From contig NZ_CP058649.1 of NCBI RefSeq assembly GCF_018141445.1, positions 2,437,001 to 2,501,000 on the forward strand: 64,000 nucleotides of DNA, written 5' to 3'. The stretch's first letter is position 1, and every line of letters begins with the position of its first letter. Position numbers and translations under genes: made by a program. This document shows, piece after piece, positions 36,114 to 44,413 of this stretch. The notes under the pieces were generated by a model, which had not been told where the DNA came from, ran no database searches, and saw nothing but the letters and a program-made list of their open reading frames with translations. Source of the DNA: Vallitalea pronyensis (GTDB lineage Bacteria; Bacillota; Clostridia; Lachnospirales; Vallitaleaceae).

Positions 36114-37757
36114 ATGACCCGATTGAGAAATCTTAAAGCAAATATAAATATATGGTGGTTATTGAGCACGTGTTTTGTCTGCCTTATCATCATTCCTAAT
36201 ATGAGTATTTTTATTAATATTTTTAATGCACCTAATGATCATTTTAGACATATTCAAAAATATTTATTGAAAAACTATCTGTCGAATACGACCATACTCA
36301 TGATGGGAGCAGGATTATTAAGTATTGCCATAGGTGTTTCTTTGGCTTGGGTTGTTACCATGTTTGACTTTCCTATGAAAAGGTTTTTTAGGTGGGCACT
36401 AGTCTTACCCCTTACAATTCCCACGTATATTGGTGCTTATACTTATCATGGGTTATTGAATTATACAGGACTTGTTCAACGGTTTCTCAGAAATCAATTA
36501 GGCTTACAGGTGAATCAAGTCTATTTTAATATGATGTCCATAAATGGAGCTATTTTTATTTTCACGATTTTTTTGTATCCATATGTATTTATCATAACAA
36601 AATCATTTTTAGAAAAGCAGTCAGCCTCCCTTATAGAAACATCAAGGCTATTAGGTAAAAGTCACTTTGTCATTTTTATAAAGGTGATACTCCCTATATG
36701 TAGAGGTGCCATTATAGGTGGTACGAGTCTCGTTGTATTGGAAGTGCTTAACGATTACGGCGTTGCGAACTACTATGGTATACCTACATTCAGCATTGCT
36801 ATTTTCAAAACTTGGTTTGGCATGGGTGATTTGGACACTGTTGTCAAGTTATCCGCAATACTGATGTTGATTATATTTGTTTTACTATATGTTGAGAAAT
36901 TATTAAGAGGACGGAAAAGATACAGTTATACTACCTCGAAAATACAACCTTTGCAACCATTAAAATTAAATGGCTGGAAAAAGCATCTAGCTATGGTTGT
37001 TTGTATTCTCATATTTACCTTGGGTTTTTTCATACCCCTATTACAACTTATCTATTGGATGGCTATTTCCTATAAAAACAATGTCAATATACAAGTTCTA
37101 AAGTTAAGTTCTACTTCATTTTTAGTTGCCTTTGTCACAGCCAGTATAATTATAGTTATAGCTACCATCATAGCTAATTACAGTCGGATTTCAAAAGGAC
37201 TTCTTTCGAAAATCTATGGGCGTATAACAGTTCTTGGTTATTCGATACCTGGTGCTGTTATTGCCATTGGTGTTATGATTTTTTTCATTGGACTTGACCG
37301 TACGCTATATGGTGTGTATACATGGTTTAACCCGACAACATCTAAGCTCATTTTAACTACGAGCATTGTTATGTTAATCTTTGCTTATATTATACGTTTT
37401 CTAGCTATTGGATTTAATCCAATTGAATCAGGCTTTGATAAAATTGGCAAGACATTTCATGAAGCATCCAGGGTTTTAGGAAAGCGTATGACAACTACAT
37501 TTTTTAAGGTGGATATGAAAATGATACAACCAGCAATTATCAGTGGTTTTATTCTTATTTTTGTTGATGTGTTAAAAGAACTTCCCTTAACGCTGTTGTT
37601 ACGTCCCTTTAATTTTAATACCTTAGCTACTAAAACATATGAATATGCCAATGATGAAATGATTCATGAAGCAGCTATACCATCACTGATTATTATTGGT
37701 ATAGGTATGCTGGCTATGCTGATATTAAATAAGGTATCCACTAAGGAGGTTTCATGA
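36114..37757 (+). CDS. Ferric iron ABC transporter permease (FbpB/SfuB type)
   Basis: The 547-residue protein has about twelve membrane segments as two fused permease halves. Each half carries an EAA-type loop, SLIETSRLLGKSHFVIF in the first and TFHEASRVLGKRMTTTFF in the second, which is typical of FbpB-type ferric permeases. It forms the membrane channel for the binding protein upstream and is driven by the ATPase downstream. Its stop overlaps the start of the ATPase gene by four bases (ATGA). AAGGAGAGC precedes the start. Confidence 0.93.
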   Translation: MTRLRNLKANINIWWLLSTCFVCLIIIPNMSIFINIFNAPNDHFRHIQKYLLKNYLSNTTILMMGAGLLSIAIGVSLAWVVTMFDFPMKRFFRWALVLPLTIPTYIGAYTYHGLLNYTGLVQRFLRNQLGLQVNQVYFNMMSINGAIFIFTIFLYPYVFIITKSFLEKQSASLIETSRLLGKSHFVIFIKVILPICRGAIIGGTSLVVLEVLNDYGVANYYGIPTFSIAIFKTWFGMGDLDTVVKLSAILMLIIFVLLYVEKLLRGRKRYSYTTSKIQPLQPLKLNGWKKHLAMVVCILIFTLGFFIPLLQLIYWMAISYKNNVNIQVLKLSSTSFLVAFVTASIIIVIATIIANYSRISKGLLSKIYGRITVLGYSIPGAVIAIGVMIFFIGLDRTLYGVYTWFNPTTSKLILTTSIVMLIFAYIIRFLAIGFNPIESGFDKIGKTFHEASRVLGKRMTTTFFKVDMKMIQPAIISGFILIFVDVLKELPLTLLLRPFNFNTLATKTYEYANDEMIHEAAIPSLIIIGIGMLAMLILNKVSTKEVS

Positions 37758-38437
37758 TGAGTATTGTAATGAAGGCTATATTTTTTAAGTATAGAAATGC
37801 AAAAGAAGATGTTTTGAAAGGTGTCAGTATAACCATGGAGCAAGGGGATATTATAGCCATACTTGGTGATAGCGGTAGTGGTAAAAGTACTATTTTAAGG
37901 CTTATTGCAGGTCTTGAAATGCCTTATAAAGGGTCCATTACAATAAATAATAGGGTAATAGTTAATGAGCGAACTTTCATACCACCAGAAAAAAGGGAGG
38001 TTGGCATGGTATTCCAAGATTATGCCCTGTTTCCGCATATGACTGTGGAAAAAAATGTGCAATTTGGACTTGGTAAAATGTCAAGAAAGGAAAAAACATA
38101 TAAGGTGAATACAGTTCTAGGGTTAGTTGGTCTAGATCATTATGGGAAAAGGTATCCTCATGAGTTAAGTGGGGGTCAACAACAGCGTGTAGCACTTGCA
38201 AGAGCGTTGGCACCCATGCCTAATCTATTACTGCTTGATGAACCTTTTAGTAATCTTGATGCTGGCTTAAAAGAGGGAATACGTAATCAATTGAAAGCAA
38301 TATTTAAGAAGACAAACTTAACTTCCATATTTGTTACCCATGATAGAGAAGATGCATTAGCGATTGCCGATAAAGTGATTCTATTAAGTGATGGCAAAGT
38401 TATTAAAAGCGGCATACCAAATAGTGTCATATATTAA
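37754..38437 (+). CDS. Ferric iron ABC transporter ATP-binding protein (FbpC type, short)
   Basis: The 227-residue ATPase has Walker A GDSGSGKST (residues about 36-44), Q-loop QDYALFPHM, signature LSGGQQQRVALARAL and Walker B LLLLDEP followed by FSNLD. It drives the permease encoded just upstream. Typical FbpC proteins have about 350 residues with a C-terminal regulatory domain; this one ends right after the ATPase core, so inhibition through that domain should be missing. AAGGAGG lies in the end of the permease gene. Confidence 0.92.
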   Translation: MMSIVMKAIFFKYRNAKEDVLKGVSITMEQGDIIAILGDSGSGKSTILRLIAGLEMPYKGSITINNRVIVNERTFIPPEKREVGMVFQDYALFPHMTVEKNVQFGLGKMSRKEKTYKVNTVLGLVGLDHYGKRYPHELSGGQQQRVALARALAPMPNLLLLDEPFSNLDAGLKEGIRNQLKAIFKKTNLTSIFVTHDREDALAIADKVILLSDGKVIKSGIPNSVIY

Positions 38438-38560
38438 CCGTTTCCTTTCATATAGAAAATGTGTATAATATAGATACGTATCTCACTGAGTTTGGTCAAC
38501 ATTATCCAGTTAAAAAAGAGATGGATTTATACATATTCTAAAGTAAGAAAGAGGTTTATT

Positions 38561-38902
38561 ATGCAAAAATTTACACAATATGCTATCAACATTATAAAAG
38601 CAATACCCAGTGGAAAGGTTATGTCTTATGGTGATGTTGCTAAATGGGCAGGGAACCCTCGCTATGCAAGGCGGGTATCTTATATTTTACATAGCATGTC
38701 TAAAAAACATGAACTGCCTTGGCATCGTGTCGTTAATTCAAAAGGCAAGATATCCATGACAGGTAAGAGTTATGATGAGCAGAAGAGGATGTTACAAAAG
38801 GAAGGTATTGTTTTTAATGATAAGGATTGTATTTCCTTTAAGACTTATGGTTATATTCCATTAGATATAATAAGCATAGATCCGCTAGATATGGATGTCT
38901 AG
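38561..38902 (+). CDS. Alkyltransferase-like (ATL) DNA repair protein, MGMT family without catalytic cysteine
   Basis: The 113-residue protein has the DNA-binding domain of O6-methylguanine-DNA methyltransferase: AIPSGKVMSYGDVAKWAGNP with the winged helix and an ARRV arginine finger region. The active-site PCHRV is replaced by PWHRVV, so it cannot accept an alkyl group. This is the hallmark of ATL proteins, which bind alkylated guanine and hand it to nucleotide excision repair. The start at 38561 follows GAAAGAGG; a longer frame from 38492 has no ribosome site. Confidence 0.92.
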   Translation: MQKFTQYAINIIKAIPSGKVMSYGDVAKWAGNPRYARRVSYILHSMSKKHELPWHRVVNSKGKISMTGKSYDEQKRMLQKEGIVFNDKDCISFKTYGYIPLDIISIDPLDMDV

Positions 38903-38969
38903 GGAGCTATGCTCTTTTGTTATGGTATAGGCATGTAGGGTATCCTACCGTATACGTAATGAATTATAC

Positions 38970-39025
38970 TTTCTAAACGAAATAACTTGCTTCGCAAGCC
39001 GCCACGTAGTCCCTTTGTTCTCTTC
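38970..39025 (-). repeat. Diverged partial copy of the 121-bp structured repeat
   Basis: The segment from CTTTCTAAACG to CCCTTTGTTCTC lines up with CTTTCCTAACG to CCTCTTTTGTTC of copy B. The hairpin CCGC-TTT-GCGG there is CTTGC-TTC-GCAAG here, different bases but still paired. It lies between the ATL gene and the azoreductase gene. Confidence 0.5.
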
Positions 39026-39047
39026 TAAGATGCAATGGTTATGCACC

Positions 39048-39695
39048 TTAGAAGTAAGGTAAAATATCACCCATATCTACGATAGCCCGCTTAATGGCTT
39101 CTTCTTTTCCAATTTTATGGTCGTTTACACCTTCTACAAGGAGTCTATCAAATTTTCTTACACCCAGAAACTTAAAAATATCTTTTAAATAATGGACGCC
39201 ATGGTTCATCTTGGTAGCTAAGACGATAGGAACATTGGCGCCAGATGATTGAATGTAGAGCATCTTTCTTTTTTTATTATCCAATAAACCTTCCACTTTG
39301 TCATGAGCAGGATCAATATTAATGACCTTACCATCTAGAATGATGCAATCTAAGTATTGCTTGAGCATGGATGGAAAAAACACACTCCACATAGGGGCGG
39401 CAATGACATATTTGTCAGCTTTAATGAATTGGTCACATAAATCAGAAGCTTTGTGAACAAGTTGCTGGTCTTCTTCTGATAAGGCATCTAAGTCTTCACC
39501 ACATACAAGAGCTGCTCTTGACGAGAATAACTTATAATTCATAAGGGGTATATCTGTTTCGTAGAGGTCTAATTCTTCAATGGTATCATCTGGATGGCAT
39601 TCTTTGTACTTGTCAATAAATACCCGTCCAACAGTCTTGCTGGTGGATAAGTGCTCAGGTTTGGAATTGACAGTGATATACAGTAAGGTGGACAT
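39048..39695 (-). CDS. azoR: FMN-dependent NADH-azoreductase (AzoR type)
   Basis: The 215-residue flavoprotein has the flavodoxin-like fold of AzoR. STLLYITVNSKPEHLSTSKT holds the FMN phosphate loop, and AAPMWSVFFPSMLKQYLD and QSSGANVP are family-typical. It reduces azo compounds, quinones and nitroaromatics using NADH. The gene is alone on the minus strand; AAGGAAGTG precedes the ATG. The physiological substrate is probably a quinone-like compound. Confidence 0.88.
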   Translation of the reverse strand: MSTLLYITVNSKPEHLSTSKTVGRVFIDKYKECHPDDTIEELDLYETDIPLMNYKLFSSRAALVCGEDLDALSEEDQQLVHKASDLCDQFIKADKYVIAAPMWSVFFPSMLKQYLDCIILDGKVINIDPAHDKVEGLLDNKKRKMLYIQSSGANVPIVLATKMNHGVHYLKDIFKFLGVRKFDRLLVEGVNDHKIGKEEAIKRAIVDMGDILPYF

Positions 39696-40176
39696 ACTAA
39701 CACTTCCTTTTATTTAAGATTTTATTTTAGTATAGGAAAGTGTGGTGAGTTATATAGCGCCACACTTTTATGCTATTGTTTATAGTCTGGGTAATTTATC
39801 GATAGATTAAACAAGGTTCGTGGGATAAAAATCTATAAATTGTATTGCCTTTTATGAGGAAACACCGATGTGCGCAAGGTGAGGACAAATACAAAAAAGA
39901 AAATCCCCTTTTTATTCTGAAAAGATAAAGACTTAACGGTATAATTATACAAAAATTGTGGATTTGCTAATAGTAGACTTGAAATGTCTGAAGTATTGAT
40001 GGTTACAGTGGTATCGTATCATGGTAGCGTGCTAAAATGATGGGTTTGCTTGATGGAAATGCAGGTTTTAGAGGTGAAAAATATTGGTGTTGAAATTATT
40101 AAAAAAAGTATTTGACGGGGAGACATTTAGTCCATATAATGAAGATATTGAGATTACTTTTTAGGAGGATTACAAT
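39696..40176. other. Intergenic region, 481 bp: hairpin and promoter, no gene
   Basis: AAAGTGTGG (39737-39745) and CCACACTTTT (39760-39769) form a hairpin shortly upstream of azoR. The promoter at 40112-40140 belongs to the next gene. The middle part shows nothing I can name. Confidence 0.5.
40112..40140 (+). promoter_or_regulatory. Promoter of the Gate-domain gene
   Basis: TTGACG (40112-40117) and a perfect TATAAT (40135-40140) are 17 bp apart and 37 bp upstream of the start codon. Confidence 0.75.
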
Positions 40177-41346
40177 GTGGAAAAGAATGCAAATGTAAAA
40201 AAGGTTATTAGCATTGAAGGGCTTGCAGCAATTGTTATTATTGGTATTTTTTTCAGCTATTTATGTGGTGTGATGGGTCTTGTGAACATGTTCAATACGC
40301 TCATCAGTACAGCACATGATCTTTTGATCAATACGGTATTTTTCATTATGGGTATTACAGTATTAGCAGGTGCTTTTGGCTCTGTTTTATCTGAATTTGG
40401 TATTATATCTATTTTGAATCGCATTTTGTCTTTTCTTATGAAACCATTATATAAGATGCCAGGAGCTGCTGTTCTGGGGGTTGTAACCACCTATCTCTCG
40501 GATAACCCAGCGATTATTACATTAGCTAATGATAAAGGTTTTAAGAGATATTTTAAAAAGTATCAGTTACCAGCTCTGACCAATGTTGGAACAGCTTTTG
40601 GTATGGGTCTTGTTGTCACCTCATTTATGATTGCCCAGCAATCACCCATTGGTGAAAGTTTCATAGGGCCAGCGCTTATAGGTAATATTGGTGCTATAAT
40701 CGGTAGTATTGTGAGTGTACGCATTATGCTGTATTTTACTAAAAAAGAATACGGTGTAGAAGAAATGGCAGTTGAGAGCAATGGTAGTTCATTGAATTTA
40801 TTAAAGTACCGAGAAGTACGAGAAGGTAATCTTGGTTCAAGATTACTTGAATCATTACTTGAAGGTGGTAAATCAGGTGTTGACCTAGGACTTTCTATCA
40901 TCCCTGGTGTTCTCATTATATGTACCTTTGTGATGATGCTCACCAATGGACCTTCTGCCAGTGGTGTTTATACAGGAAGTGCATATGAAGGTGTTGGTTT
41001 GTTTACATATTTAGCTGATAAGCTTAATTTCATATTAGACCCTTTATTTGGTTTTAGTAGCAACGAAGCCATAGCGGTACCCATCACATCCTTAGGTTCA
41101 GTAGGTGCTGCAATTGGTATGGTACCTAAAATGTTAAAAGAAGGGTTGATAGGTGGTAATGAAATTGCTATTTTTACGGCAATGGGTATGTGTTGGAGTG
41201 GTTATCTTAGTACCCATGTAGCGATGATGGATAGTTTGAAGTGTCGAAAGCTTACAGGAAAAGCGATTATTAGTCATACGTTTGGTGGGTTAATAGCTGG
41301 TATTATGGCTCATTGGATTTATGTTATATGGACGTCTGTTTCATAG
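40177..41346 (+). CDS. Nucleoside-recognition (Gate) domain membrane protein
   Basis: The 389-residue protein has about eight to nine membrane helices and the Gate domain pattern, with LAGAFGSVLSEFGIISILNR near residues 65-85 and TTYLSDNPAIITLAND near 105-120. Related proteins include spore maturation proteins SpmA/B and nucleoside transporters. A transport role is likely, but the substrate is unknown. The start is GTG at 40177, eight bases after AGGAGG; an ATG overlapping it (40175) reads only seven codons in another frame. It is a single-gene unit with its own promoter and terminator. Confidence 0.8.
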   Translation: MEKNANVKKVISIEGLAAIVIIGIFFSYLCGVMGLVNMFNTLISTAHDLLINTVFFIMGITVLAGAFGSVLSEFGIISILNRILSFLMKPLYKMPGAAVLGVVTTYLSDNPAIITLANDKGFKRYFKKYQLPALTNVGTAFGMGLVVTSFMIAQQSPIGESFIGPALIGNIGAIIGSIVSVRIMLYFTKKEYGVEEMAVESNGSSLNLLKYREVREGNLGSRLLESLLEGGKSGVDLGLSIIPGVLIICTFVMMLTNGPSASGVYTGSAYEGVGLFTYLADKLNFILDPLFGFSSNEAIAVPITSLGSVGAAIGMVPKMLKEGLIGGNEIAIFTAMGMCWSGYLSTHVAMMDSLKCRKLTGKAIISHTFGGLIAGIMAHWIYVIWTSVS

Positions 41347-41379
41347 GGTATGTGAGTGATTAGATGAATATAGGAGTTA

Positions 41380-41416
41380 AAGGATAGCTTGATGGGAGTT
41401 GGGCTGTCCTTTTTTG
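41380..41416 (+). terminator. Rho-independent terminator after the Gate-domain gene
   Basis: AAGGATAGC (41380-41388) pairs with GCTGTCCTT (41403-41411), followed by TTTTT. Confidence 0.8.
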
Positions 41417-41487
41417 ATTTAGTGGATTACTGATAGAGATATATTGGGTAAGATTGTTAAGGTATATGGGGTTTTAGCTGGGTTTTC

Positions 41488-41688
41488 GTAGATGTATCCA
41501 TGGATAAAAATTCGTTCATGTTAAAGCATTAAAGAATCGCTAAATTCGTGGTAAGATAAATACCTAAAACTTGAGAACTCACTTTGTTCAGACACTCAAG
41601 TTTCTTAACGGTATTTATCTTAGCACTCATTAAGCGTTTCTATTTAATGCTTTAAAAATCACGTATTTTTATCCATGGATACATCTAC
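41488..41688. repeat. 201-bp palindromic element, copy 1
   Basis: The outer arms GTAGATGTATCCATGGATA and TATCCATGGATACATCTAC are perfect inverted repeats. Further in, TTTAAAGCATTAAA faces TTTAATGCTTTAAA, TAAGATAAATACC faces GGTATTTATCTTA, and ACTTGAG faces CTCAAGT. Nearly the whole element can fold into one long hairpin. It shares its ends and its core with copy 2. Confidence 0.9.
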
Positions 41689-41857
41689 TAGGTGGTTAGC
41701 GAGGGGGAGGATGTTTTTTACAACACGGACAGTCATTGGTTTGTATACGCATGTTTCTCATTGAGTAAGTCATGTAAATAAAAAAGATACTTCTGCTAAT
41801 GAGAGAAATGAATTTCATCACATCGTGTGATATACCCGTAGCCCTACAAATACACCA

Positions 41858-42054
41858 GTAGATGGTTAGGTAGTAGAAAATAGCGCCTTTTAAATAATGA
41901 TTAGAAATACTTAGCGAATGGCAAGATAAATGACGTTAAGAAACTTAAGTGTTTGAGCTTGCGAGTTTTAAGTTTTAGTCATTTTTCTTGTCATGAGCTT
42001 AGTATTTCTTTCATTATTTAACGAAAGTCTATTTTCTACTCCCTAATCATCTAC
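41858..42054. repeat. 197-bp palindromic element, copy 2 (inverted relative to copy 1)
   Basis: Outer arms GTAGATGGTTAGG-TAGTAGAAAATA and TATTTTCTACT-CCCTAATCATCTAC pair with few mismatches. Inner pairs include TTAAATAATGA with TCATTATTTAA and AGAAATACT with AGTATTTCT. The reverse complement shares with copy 1 the ends GTAGATG and CATCTAC and the core AAGTTTCTTAACG followed by ATTTATCTT, while the arms differ. Confidence 0.88.
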
Positions 42055-42192
42055 GGACGTCTTGCACCCTCCACATCTAGCACAAACAACATTCCTAAAA
42101 ACATCTAACCAACCCCAACGTGACGTACCCCATTATATTTGCTATAATAAGACAATATCAACAGACCATAACAGTTCTTAGGAGGAGCTAAC

Positions 42193-43236
42193 ATGAAGAG
42201 AATAGATGAACGGGATACCATGTTTGCCCGAATGAGCTATAAGAAAGGCTCCAAGGCTTATGAAGATTATTATAGACGACATCCTAATAAAAAAGAAATA
42301 GATGATAGGATACGTGAAAAACCTCATTTATGCAGTGAAGGCACGGCGACCTTTGATGAAATTTTATCACCCATTGCGGATGCTAATTTTGCATTCTTAG
42401 GGGGCATTCGTCACTTAGCAGAAGGGCCTGTTAATCCTAACAAGGTTGAAACAGATGCTAAGCGTATAACAAGGGTCTTAAAAGGATTAGCCGAGCATTA
42501 TGGTGCTTGCCTCGTTGGTGTTACTAAGATGAAAGAAGAACACTACTACTCACATCGTGGAAGGCATGAGGAGAACTATGGGGATGAAGTGAAGGTGACA
42601 CACTCCTATGGTATTGTTTTTGCTGTTGAAATGGATAAAGAAATGATTAATCGATCACCTCAAGTAGCGGAAGTGATTGAAACGTCTAAAGCTTATGTGG
42701 ACGTAGGTATTATTGGTATGCAGCTGGCTTACTACATTAGGCAATTAGGTTATGATGCAAGGAATCATATGGACGCTAACTACTTGGTCATTGCACCACA
42801 TGTAGCAGCCAGTGCTGGGCTTGGACAGATTGGTAGAAATACATTGTTAATAACGAAGAAGTATGGTTCTAGAGTACGCCTTGGCGTTGTGACGACGGAG
42901 CTGTCTCTTGATACGGATGAACCCATAGATTTTGGTTTGGAAGCTTTTTGTTTAGCTTGTGGAAAATGTGTAAGGACTTGCCCAGGGAAAGCCATATCCA
43001 GTGAAGATGATTCCAAGAAATGGTATTTGGAACAAGAAAAATGTTATAACATGTGGCGGAGTATCGGAACAGATTGTGGTATTTGCATCAGTGCCTGCCC
43101 TTTTAGTCAGAGCATAGACCTTAAGCTGATAGATGGTATAAAAGGTAATGCAGATAACATACAGCAGTTATTAAAAATACATGAAGATAAATATGGTATT
43201 CGACCTTATATAAAAGAACAACCTAAATGGTTTTAA
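42193..43236 (+). CDS. Reductive-dehalogenase-like cobalamin/iron-sulfur protein without TAT signal
   Basis: The 347-residue protein resembles the catalytic part of RdhA-type reductive dehalogenases and the related QueG epoxyqueuosine reductase. It has YDARNHMDANYLVIAPHVAA (about 190-210), GLGQIGRNTLLI, and two cluster motifs CLACGKCVRTCP (about 257-268) and CGICISACPF preceded by CYNMWRSIGTD, the arrangement seen in RdhA. There is no twin-arginine signal and no RdhB anchor gene nearby, so it should be cytoplasmic. It may be a dehalogenase-like or other corrinoid reductase; QueG proper is less likely because of the CYNMWRSIGTDCGIC spacing. TTAGGAGGAGC precedes the ATG. Confidence 0.78.
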   Translation: MKRIDERDTMFARMSYKKGSKAYEDYYRRHPNKKEIDDRIREKPHLCSEGTATFDEILSPIADANFAFLGGIRHLAEGPVNPNKVETDAKRITRVLKGLAEHYGACLVGVTKMKEEHYYSHRGRHEENYGDEVKVTHSYGIVFAVEMDKEMINRSPQVAEVIETSKAYVDVGIIGMQLAYYIRQLGYDARNHMDANYLVIAPHVAASAGLGQIGRNTLLITKKYGSRVRLGVVTTELSLDTDEPIDFGLEAFCLACGKCVRTCPGKAISSEDDSKKWYLEQEKCYNMWRSIGTDCGICISACPFSQSIDLKLIDGIKGNADNIQQLLKIHEDKYGIRPYIKEQPKWF

Positions 43237-43279
43237 GAATGGAAAGAAAAATTGGACGTTCTGGATAGTTATTAACCTA

Positions 43280-43320
43280 TTGACAGAAATGAATGTCTAG
43301 TGTATTATTGTATTAATACA
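43280..43320 (+). promoter_or_regulatory. Promoter and palindromic operator of the YtrA-type operon
   Basis: TTGACA (43280-43285) and TATTAT (43303-43308) are 17 bp apart. TGTATTAATACA (43309-43320) is a perfect palindrome next to the -10 box and of the kind bound by YtrA-type GntR repressors, so the operon is probably autoregulated. Confidence 0.75.
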
Positions 43321-43348
43321 GTAGTCAAATTTAAAGGGAGGTAAAATT

Positions 43349-43708
43349 TTGGAATTTGATACGAATGTACCTGTTTATTTACAGATCCTTACTTACCTGA
43401 AGGAAAAGATTGTCAAACAAGAGTGGAAAGAAGGGGAGAAAATGCCATCAGTCCGTGAATTGGCAAAAGCATTGAAAGTGAATCCCAATACAGTTCAAAG
43501 AGCTTATCGACAACTAGAGAGTGAAGGGATTATTTACTCCAAAAGAGGTATGGGGTCTTATATCACAGAGGATAGGGATAAATTGTATCAACTGAAAAAA
43601 GAAATGGCTCATGACATTGTAGATGATTTTGCTAAGAGAATGATGAATATTGGTCTAAACAAAAGTGAAATGCTAGAGATTATTAAAGAGTATGTGAAGG
43701 GAGTATAA
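43349..43708 (+). CDS. GntR family regulator, YtrA subfamily
   Basis: This 119-residue protein consists of a GntR winged helix (VYLQILTYLKEKIVKQEWKE and KVNPNTVQRAYRQLESEGII, residues about 8-70) and a short helical tail, the mark of the YtrA subfamily, which controls ABC transporters encoded in the same operon. The start is TTG with GGGAGG eight bases upstream. The ATPase gene follows four bases after the stop. Confidence 0.92.
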   Translation: MEFDTNVPVYLQILTYLKEKIVKQEWKEGEKMPSVRELAKALKVNPNTVQRAYRQLESEGIIYSKRGMGSYITEDRDKLYQLKKEMAHDIVDDFAKRMMNIGLNKSEMLEIIKEYVKGV

Positions 43709-43711
43709 TGT

Positions 43712-44413
43712 ATGATAGAAGTAAAAAATCTTTCCAAATTCTATGATAAGCAAACGGTATTGGACAATATCAGTCTTCAGGTTGAATCGGGAAAGATTAT
43801 AGGGCTTTTAGGTTCCAGTGGTAGTGGAAAAACCACGTTAATGGGTATTATAGGAGGCATTATTCCTTTTAATAAAGGTGAAGTACATATTGAACAGTAT
43901 CCACCAGGTAAGGAAAGTAAAGCTATCGTGTCCATGTTAACGGAAAGAAATGCACTACCCAAGAGAATGAAGGTTAAAGATGCAGTGCATTTTTTTAAAA
44001 CCATGTATCAAGACTTTAATGAAAAAAAGTTTCATGACATTATTAAAAGTACCCATATGCAATTACATATGGACAAGCGTGTTAATCAATTGTCAAAAGG
44101 TATGCAGCAACTTCTAAGATTGGCTTTAACATTAGGAAGAGATGCGAAATATTATTTACTGGATGAACCTTTAGGGGGCGTTGATGTTTTTATTAAAGAA
44201 CAAGTCATGAATATCCTATTTGGTTATGTGGATGAAGAGGCTACTATATTATTATCCACTCACCTTATACCAGATATAGAAATGCTTATTGAACAAGTTA
44301 TTTTCATGGATAAGGGTGCTATCGTAGGTGTCCATGCATGCGAAGACCTGCGAGCTGAGAAAGGGCAGTCCATAAAACAAGCGTTTAAGGAGGCTATTCG
44401 ATGGGGAGATTAA
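43712..44413 (+). CDS. ABC transporter ATP-binding protein of the YtrA-type operon
   Basis: The 233-residue ATPase has Walker A GSSGSGKTT (residues about 36-44), a signature reading LSKGMQQLLRLALTL (LSKGM in place of LSGGQ, as common in export-type ATPases) and Walker B YYLLDEPLGGVD. It should power the membrane protein encoded next, with which it overlaps by 13 bp. YtrA-linked transporters of this kind often answer to cell-envelope antibiotics; here that is an inference only. Confidence 0.9.
   Translation: MIEVKNLSKFYDKQTVLDNISLQVESGKIIGLLGSSGSGKTTLMGIIGGIIPFNKGEVHIEQYPPGKESKAIVSMLTERNALPKRMKVKDAVHFFKTMYQDFNEKKFHDIIKSTHMQLHMDKRVNQLSKGMQQLLRLALTLGRDAKYYLLDEPLGGVDVFIKEQVMNILFGYVDEEATILLSTHLIPDIEMLIEQVIFMDKGAIVGVHACEDLRAEKGQSIKQAFKEAIRWGD

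Larger units (their letters stand above)
41347..42192. other. Intergenic region, 846 bp, filled by two large palindromes
   Basis: No ORF with a ribosome site is present. The region has a terminator at 41380-41416 and two palindromic elements of about 200 bp at 41488-41688 and 41858-42054. The last 140 bp lead to the promoter of the next gene, with TATAAT-like sequence near 42149. Confidence 0.7.

Noticed and set aside
40175..40198. Seven-codon ATG frame overlapping the GTG start of the Gate-domain gene
   Set aside because: It is too short to judge and may be accidental; the GTG has equally good spacing from AGGAGG.
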